Shown in pieces: positions 42,450-47,659 of a stretch of DNA of 47,659 bases (within the stretch, counting starts at the first letter, position 1; each line of letters starts with the position of its first letter). Source of the DNA: Candidatus Accumulibacter phosphatis (GTDB lineage Bacteria > Pseudomonadota > Gammaproteobacteria > Burkholderiales > Rhodocyclaceae); NCBI RefSeq assembly GCF_012939955.1, contig NZ_SPMY01000068.1, forward strand, positions 1 to 47,659, read 5' to 3'. Under the pieces are notes generated by a model, which ran no database searches, had not been told where the DNA came from, and was given only the letters and a program-made list of their open reading frames with translations. Both the position numbers and the translations under genes were made by a program.

Positions 42450-44513
42450 ATGCTCGGCTTTTTCAGGAAAGCGATGCAGCCGGATAAACAAGGCCCACAA
42501 CCGGGCGCAGGCCTTCCCTCGACCCGTCCAACGGAGCTGGCCAGGGAAGACGACGAGATTCCCCGCTACCCGCCGTTCATGAAGGGTCTGCCGGCAACCC
42601 ACCCGGACAAACTCATCGAGACGCAACGGGAGTTGATCGGCCAAATCCGTGAAGCCGGACTCGCGCCGCCAGAGATCTTCGAGCAGTTCTATCGACAGTC
42701 GCTTTGCCGCTTCGCCTCCTATGCGCATCTCCTGCCGGCCAGCCAGACCCATCATCACCGAGGTGCCGGCGGACTCCTGCGTCACGCGGCCGAAGTCGCC
42801 CTGTGGTCGCTCCAGTCCGGTGATCGCGTGCTGCTGCCCGGCGAGCAGGCGCCGCGACGTCGACGCGAGCTCCAGCCGCGGTGGCATCTGGCCGTATTCC
42901 TCGCCGCCCTCTGTCACGACGTCGGCAAGCCGGTCACCGACCTGGTGGTCACCAGTCGCGATGGCGCGCAGGTCTGGAACCCCTTCGTCGAAGACCTCTA
43001 CAGCTGGGCCGGCCGTCATCAGGTCGATCGCTACTTCCTGCACTGGCGCGAGAATCGTGGCAAGAAGCACCAGGCCATTTCCGCCTTGATTGCCGAGCGC
43101 ATCATCAGTCCGCAGGGGCTGGCCTGGATCGCCGCGGGCGATACCGAGCTGGTGCTCTGGATGATGGAAACGATCAACGGCTCGCCCAGCGCCGAGAACC
43201 CGATTCACGATCTCGTCATTCGCGCGGATCAGGTCAGTGTCGAGCGCGACCTGCGCAGTCTTGGCGTCGCGTTCACCGGCTACGAGATCGGCCTGCCGGT
43301 CGAACGCTTTCTGGTGGACATCATGCGTCGGCTGGTCCGGGAGGGAACCTGGGGAGTCAATCAACCGGGCGCACGCCTTTGGCACATCGACGGGCATCTC
43401 TACCTGATCTGGCCGGCGGCCGGTGAGGAAATCGCCGCCCTCATTCATCAGGAAAAGGTCCCGGGCTTGCCGAGAACGCCGAACAGCCTTCTCGATATGC
43501 TTGTGGAACGGCAGTTGGCGAGTGTCCGCGAGGATAGTCTCGACGGCCATCGTTACTGGGTGATCGCCCCCGCGGTGCTGGCCGAGAAGATCCCGAACAT
43601 CCGACTGACGGCGATCAGGCTTCGTGAGGTGGCACTGCTCATCGAGCCCGCACCACCCTCCGTGCCGGGCAGGCTTCTCGACCAGGACGAACCCGTAACC
43701 GAGCCGGCCGACCTACCGGCGCTGAAGTTGTCTCCCGCGCTGAAACCACGCGCTTCACCTGAACAGGGTCGGTTGCCAGAGACGCCTGCCCAGCGCGAGC
43801 CCCCGCCTAACCCGCCAGCGGCACCCACCGATCAGCTCAATGGTGCTGTTGGTGAAGCGCTGCAGGCGCTTGCCCGGGACATTCAGGCGGGCAAGAAAGC
43901 TGCCGAGACCCTGGTCCACATCGACCCCTCCGGCCTGTTGTGTCTGAAGTGGCCCGATGCGCTCACTGGCTGCGGTCTGGACAGCAAGGCGATCCTCGAC
44001 GAGCTGTCGCACCGCAACTGGCTGGCGCTTGATCCTTTGGCACCGTTTCGCAAGGTAACCGAGATCGCGGTCGAGCACGGCCAGCCGTGGAAAGTGATTC
44101 GCCTCCAGCCAGCGGTCAAGCAGCTCATGGCCGTCGGAAACCTACAGCCCAAACCCGCAACCGGAGCGCCTCCAGCTACCCAACCCGTTCAGGAAGCAAG
44201 GCCGAGCCAGGGCAAGACCGAGAGCCCCGGTGAAGACGAGCGGCTGAACCTGATCCGATGCGTCGTCACCACCTTGCGCGAAGGTGTGAGCGCAGGCGCC
44301 CTGACATCAGAGCGCGAGGGGAACTTCACGTGGATTCCCTCCCGCCAAGCCGAACCCCTGCTGGTCGAGCGACTCCAGTTGGCCAGGATGCAGATTCTTC
44401 GCCTGGGGAGCGTCGTCCCGGACGTGTTTCTGTGCCAGACGCGAAATCGGGCGCATTGCTACCGAATCCCGGTCCCGCCCGCTGTCGACGGTAGCCAGAA
44501 GCGGAGCGCGTAG
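42450..44513 (+). CDS. traI: MobH-family relaxase TraI
   Basis: MobH relaxases nick and lead the transferred strand in ICEs of the SXT/R391 and related types. This 687-residue protein has the TraI_2 N-terminal domain: QTHHHRGAGGLLRHAAEVAL with the three-His motif (His101-103) and His112, then LAALCHDVGKPVTDL with the HD pair His156-Asp157. A Pro-rich linker (about 405-470) leads to a C-terminal DNA-binding-like domain (about 545-680) with LARMQILRLGSVVPDVFLC. GGGGAGGG precedes the ATG. It is usually next to traD; here it stands next to traW, so part of the transfer region is elsewhere. Confidence 0.85.
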   Translation: MLGFFRKAMQPDKQGPQPGAGLPSTRPTELAREDDEIPRYPPFMKGLPATHPDKLIETQRELIGQIREAGLAPPEIFEQFYRQSLCRFASYAHLLPASQTHHHRGAGGLLRHAAEVALWSLQSGDRVLLPGEQAPRRRRELQPRWHLAVFLAALCHDVGKPVTDLVVTSRDGAQVWNPFVEDLYSWAGRHQVDRYFLHWRENRGKKHQAISALIAERIISPQGLAWIAAGDTELVLWMMETINGSPSAENPIHDLVIRADQVSVERDLRSLGVAFTGYEIGLPVERFLVDIMRRLVREGTWGVNQPGARLWHIDGHLYLIWPAAGEEIAALIHQEKVPGLPRTPNSLLDMLVERQLASVREDSLDGHRYWVIAPAVLAEKIPNIRLTAIRLREVALLIEPAPPSVPGRLLDQDEPVTEPADLPALKLSPALKPRASPEQGRLPETPAQREPPPNPPAAPTDQLNGAVGEALQALARDIQAGKKAAETLVHIDPSGLLCLKWPDALTGCGLDSKAILDELSHRNWLALDPLAPFRKVTEIAVEHGQPWKVIRLQPAVKQLMAVGNLQPKPATGAPPATQPVQEARPSQGKTESPGEDERLNLIRCVVTTLREGVSAGALTSEREGNFTWIPSRQAEPLLVERLQLARMQILRLGSVVPDVFLCQTRNRAHCYRIPVPPAVDGSQKRSA

Positions 44514-44621
44514 CGCCGCTGACACGCCGGCAACGGTCGCTGGATGCACCGAGGCGAAATGCGCCCGGGAAAGCCGCATTTCGAAATCCACAGCCGCAGG
44601 CGCCAGACCAGAATCGACCCC

Positions 44622-45251
44622 ATGTCGACTCGCGCCCCACTGCCGTTCTTCGCCCTGCTGATCGCGGCCTCACTGCCCATCGTACACGCGGAGGATCTCG
44701 GCGTCGTCGGGCCGACCTACGACATTGCCGAGCCGGATCTTCTGGAAGCCATCGAATCACGCCTCAAACACATGGAGAAGACCGGCGAACTCGCCAGGAA
44801 GCAGAATGAGCACCGCGATCGCGTCGTCGCGGCCGTCGAGAAACCAGCACCCGTCGCCGGGCTCACGGCCACCGTTACCCGGCGCAGCTTTTTCATCGAC
44901 CCGACGTGGATTCTCGACCGCGACATCCGCAACGCCGAAGGCGTGATCCTGTTCGCGCGCGGACTGAGAGTGAATCCGCTCGACCACGTTTCCCTTCGCG
45001 AACGGCTCGTATTTTTTGACGGGCGCGACCGCCGACAAGTCGCCTTTGCACGACAGGTGTTGGCGAGCCCCGAAGGTGGCGCCAAACCCATCCTGGTTGC
45101 CGGTAAGCCTCTGGGGTTGATGCGCTCGTGGAAACGCCGCGTCTTCTACGACCAGGGCGGCAGCCTGAGCCGCCGCCTCGGCATTCGTCAGGTGCCGGCG
45201 GTGGTCAGTCAGGATGGCAAGAGGCTAAGGGTCGATGAAGTTCGTCCGTAA
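44622..45251 (+). CDS. traW: F-type conjugation protein TraW
   Basis: TraW is a periplasmic protein needed for F-pilus assembly. The 209-residue product starts MSTRAPLPFFALLIAASLPI with a signal peptide cut after VHA. The diagnostic region follows: EDLGVVGPTYDIAEPDLLEA and HMEKTGELARKQ, then RRSFFIDPTWILDRDI and the thioredoxin-like C-terminal half with LVAGKPLGLMRSWKR and RLGIRQVPAVVSQDG. It overlaps traU by 17 bp. Confidence 0.85.
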   Translation: MSTRAPLPFFALLIAASLPIVHAEDLGVVGPTYDIAEPDLLEAIESRLKHMEKTGELARKQNEHRDRVVAAVEKPAPVAGLTATVTRRSFFIDPTWILDRDIRNAEGVILFARGLRVNPLDHVSLRERLVFFDGRDRRQVAFARQVLASPEGGAKPILVAGKPLGLMRSWKRRVFYDQGGSLSRRLGIRQVPAVVSQDGKRLRVDEVRP

Positions 45252-46248
45252 GTGCGTCCTACTGTTGTTCTTGGCGGTGGCGATCGGGCGCATCGGACCA
45301 GCCTTGGCGACGCCAACCTGTACCGGCCGCTTCGCCAATCCGATCACCGATATCTGTTGGCGCTGCATGCTGCCGATTCGCTTCGGCGGCCTCGATCTGC
45401 TGTCGATGGGGCAGGAAGACACGCCGAATCCCGGCGGTTCACCGCTTTGTGCATGCCCCTCCCAATTGCGCGTGGGTTTCAAGGTGAGCTTTTGGGAGCC
45501 AGTGAGGCGAGTCGATGTGGTGCGTCGCCCGTTTTGTCTGACCAGTCTCGGCGGACTCGAACTTGATCCCGGGTTCGATGCGCCGCGTGGTTCGCGCTAC
45601 AGCCAGGACAGTACCTCGACCTCGTCTTTCTATCAGGTGCATTGGTACGTCGATCCCGTCATCTTCTGGCTGGAAGCGATCTTCGACAACGCATGTCTGG
45701 AGCAGGGCGGCTTCGATGTCGCCTATCTCACCGAACTGGACCCGATGTGGCACGACGACGAGCTGACCTTCATTCTCAATCCCGAGGTCGCGCTGTTCGG
45801 CAATCTCGCCGCGCGCGCCGCCTGCGCCGCCGCCTGCGCAGCGGCCACCGCCGGCTTTCCGCTCAACACCCTGTTCTGGTGTGCCGGCTGCCAGGGCAGT
45901 CTCTATCCACTCAATGGCAACGTGCAGGCCCATATCGGTGGCGTCCAGGCGTCCAGCCTGGAAATGACCCGCCTGATCGCCAAGATGCACCGGGAAGGGC
46001 TGATGTGGGCGGCCTCCGGCGAGGACGGACTGTGTGGCTACTACCCGCAGCCGATCATGGACAAGACCGGCTACAAGTATCACATGCTCTATCCGATTCC
46101 CCAGACAGCACAGATTGCCGGGAAATGCTGCCAGCCGCTGGGGCGATCGACGATCCTGTGGGGCGCCGGGCGCGAGTTTCCCTTCGAGGGCGAGGACTTT
46201 GCGTACATGGTCTTCCGCAAACGCAACTGTTGCCAGGGCGCGTTTTGA
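45235..46248 (+). CDS. traU: F-type conjugation protein TraU
   Basis: TraU is a Cys-rich periplasmic protein acting in pilus assembly and DNA transfer. The 337-residue product begins with a signal peptide (MKFVRKCVLLLFLAVAIGRI ... ALA). Family marks are CTGRFANPITDICWRCMLPI, LCACPSQLRVGFKVSFWEP, RRVDVVRRPFC and TLFWCAGCQGSLYPLNGNV, with about fifteen Cys residues in total. It follows traW with overlap and is followed by trbC after 4 bp. Confidence 0.88.
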   Translation: MKFVRKCVLLLFLAVAIGRIGPALATPTCTGRFANPITDICWRCMLPIRFGGLDLLSMGQEDTPNPGGSPLCACPSQLRVGFKVSFWEPVRRVDVVRRPFCLTSLGGLELDPGFDAPRGSRYSQDSTSTSSFYQVHWYVDPVIFWLEAIFDNACLEQGGFDVAYLTELDPMWHDDELTFILNPEVALFGNLAARAACAAACAAATAGFPLNTLFWCAGCQGSLYPLNGNVQAHIGGVQASSLEMTRLIAKMHREGLMWAASGEDGLCGYYPQPIMDKTGYKYHMLYPIPQTAQIAGKCCQPLGRSTILWGAGREFPFEGEDFAYMVFRKRNCCQGAF

Positions 46249-46252
46249 GGCC

Positions 46253-46963
46253 ATGAGCAAGCGGTCGTGGGTTTTGCTGTTGGCGCATTGCCTTGGTGTC
46301 AGCGCCTGGGGCGGGCCGGTGACGCTCGCCCAAGCCCAGGTGGTAGTACCGACTGACACTGAGCTGCGTTCACACCGCGAGCGCATGGGTTCTGCCCTGG
46401 ACGCCGTTGAGGCGCCGAAGGGCACGGGCCGCCCGGTGGTTCCCGATCCGACCAAGCTGCCGCAGCCGGCGACCACAGGCCCCGACATTGCCCGGATCGC
46501 AGAGACCTACCGCCAGACCACGCCAGGCTCGGTACCGGGCAAGGACGTCCCGGAGTTGATGGTCTTCATCTCTTTTTCGTTGCCGAAGGAAACCCTGCAG
46601 CGAATCATCACCCAGGCGGAGAAATCCGGCGCCGTGCTGGTCCTGCGCGGACTCAAGGGGAACTCTCTCACCCGCATGGGTGAGGAAATCGCTGAGCTGG
46701 TGGGCGCTCGAAACGTGACGGCGATCATTCATCCACCGGCCTTCAAACAGTTCAAGGTGCGGCAGGCGCCCGCACTGGTGCTGGCACGGTCGGGCCAGGC
46801 TTCGCAGATTGGCGAAGACGGCTGCGCGCCGGCGTCGAGCTTCATCCGCGTCGACGGTGATGTCACACAGGACTATGCGCTCGATCTCATCGAGCGACAG
46901 GCGCCGGGGTGGGCCGATGTGGCGCGCCGCTATGCCTCACGACTCGCGGGATCACAGCGATGA
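46253..46963 (+). CDS. trbC: F-type conjugation pilin-assembly protein TrbC
   Basis: This 236-residue exported protein starts MSKRSWVLLLAHCLGVSAWG. The TrbC domain covers the second half: ELMVFISFSLPKETLQRIIT, KSGAVLVLRGLKGNSLTRMG and FKQFKVRQAPALVLARSG, a thioredoxin-like fold. The order traW-traU-trbC-traN is that of F. The stop overlaps traN by ATGA. Confidence 0.85.
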   Translation: MSKRSWVLLLAHCLGVSAWGGPVTLAQAQVVVPTDTELRSHRERMGSALDAVEAPKGTGRPVVPDPTKLPQPATTGPDIARIAETYRQTTPGSVPGKDVPELMVFISFSLPKETLQRIITQAEKSGAVLVLRGLKGNSLTRMGEEIAELVGARNVTAIIHPPAFKQFKVRQAPALVLARSGQASQIGEDGCAPASSFIRVDGDVTQDYALDLIERQAPGWADVARRYASRLAGSQR

Positions 46964-47659
46964 GCAAGCGGCACTGGCTGCTCATCGCGCTGCTCCTGGC
47001 AAGCCGTGCCTGGGCGCAGGGAGATGCTGCGAGCAGCGCGTTTGCCGAGGGCAAAGCGCTGGGCGCCGGCACGATCGACAGCGCTTTCCAGGGAATCGGC
47101 AACGGCACCGGCGCCGCGACCGTGCCGGGGTTCGGACAGCGCACCCCCCAATCGCAAGTGTTCCAGGCCGGGCAGGGTCAGTTGTCGGGGTCGGGTACGG
47201 CCAAGATCATCGACTGCGCCAGCCAGGCGCCTGACGTGGATTCCTATCGTCGGCAGGAGTGTGACGCCGTCAATTTCGTGGCCCGCAATCCGGCGGTACG
47301 GCCGGCATTCTCGATAGATCGCGCCAACGATCCGCTGATCAGTCGTGCCAGGGCGATTGCCCGTAATCCCACGATGGGCGCCACCGGCATCGCCGCCGGG
47401 AACCCTGCCGAACAGTGCCGGGTGGTGACCGAGACCCAGCCCGCGTCGTTCAGCCGGGAAACGTGCAACGACTACCGGCCGGTGAGCAGCAGTTTCTGTT
47501 CGACCGCGCGGCAGATCCGTGTCGATCAGCATCAGCGCTACCAATGCGTCGAGCAGATGCAGTCGGTGAGCAATGCCTCTTGCTTCATCGGCCAACAGAT
47601 CGCGGTCGATACACGCTACCGCTACCAGTGCAATCAGACCGTGCAGGGCTACGAGTCGC
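46960..47659 (+). CDS. traN: F-type mating-pair stabilisation protein TraN, 5' part
   Basis: The gene runs off the window. It begins MSKRHWLLIALLLASRAWAQ with a signal peptide, followed by a low-complexity Gly/Ser/Gln stretch and a Cys-containing region (CASQAP, RQECDAVNFVARNP, EQCRVVTE, ETCNDYRPVSSSFC, QRYQCVEQ, YRYQCNQT). The spaced Cys pattern is that of TraN, the outer-membrane adhesin of mating pairs. The start overlaps the trbC stop. About 233 codons are inside the window. Confidence 0.8.
   Translation, partial: MSKRHWLLIALLLASRAWAQGDAASSAFAEGKALGAGTIDSAFQGIGNGTGAATVPGFGQRTPQSQVFQAGQGQLSGSGTAKIIDCASQAPDVDSYRRQECDAVNFVARNPAVRPAFSIDRANDPLISRARAIARNPTMGATGIAAGNPAEQCRVVTETQPASFSRETCNDYRPVSSSFCSTARQIRVDQHQRYQCVEQMQSVSNASCFIGQQIAVDTRYRYQCNQTVQGYES

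Overview
The window looks like accessory DNA of a high-GC proteobacterium, probably a beta- or gammaproteobacterium. The indications are F-type conjugation genes with a MobH relaxase, secreted proteins carrying the PEP-CTERM sorting signal, and IS21, IS1595, IS91 and recombinase-trio elements. Genus cannot be fixed from the sequence. No rRNA, tRNA, CRISPR array or housekeeping gene was seen.

Layout. (1) 1-3.7 kb: a frameshifted small gene, a gene-poor kilobase, and a two-gene IS (DruA-like DUF4338 protein plus DDE transposase). (2) 4.1-21.5 kb: fifteen tightly packed plus-strand genes behind one strong sigma70-like promoter. They encode a contractile phage-tail-like injection system: sheath, tube, hub/spike with OB fold and beta-repeat tip, gp25-like, baseplate J-like, a further large baseplate protein and a PAAR-like tip. 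Between tube and hub sit an unrecognised 1134-aa protein, a putative His-Me-finger nuclease toxin and a tandem-SUKH protein that looks like its immunity partner. Head, terminase, portal and integrase genes are absent, so this is not a prophage. The codon style (TAT for Tyr, frequent AAT for Asn, many GATC-type words) resembles alphaproteobacteria such as sphingomonads and differs from the conjugation genes at the right edge, suggesting import. (3) 21.6-24.6 kb: two head-to-head IS91-type remnants, a glucosaminidase-amidase and a small exported protein. (4) 24.7-30.9 kb: nested insertion sequences (IS21 disrupted by an IS1595, remnants of a TnsB/TnsC-like transposon and of an IS4 element, a second intact IS1595). 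(5) 30.9-34.5 and 41.4-42.2 kb: minus-strand exported proteins (Het-C-like, a beta-rich protein, two PEP-CTERM proteins, one of them split). (6) 34.5-41.4 kb: a TnsB/TnsC-like transposon inserted with a 6-bp target duplication into a PEP-CTERM gene, itself interrupted by a three-recombinase RIT element. (7) 42.4 kb to the end: traI (MobH), traW, traU, trbC and the start of traN of an F-type transfer system, in the order W-U-trbC-N known from F.

How it fits together. The injection-system genes overlap or nearly touch and probably form one transcript; the toxin and SUKH genes overlap by ATGA within it, so effector and protection would be co-made. The insertion history of the right half can be read by nesting: PEP-CTERM gene, then TnsB/C transposon, then RIT. 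A 1.08-kb inverted repeat made by two transposon copies brackets a segment that could invert. Several genes break at homopolymers, which may be real slippage or assembly error.
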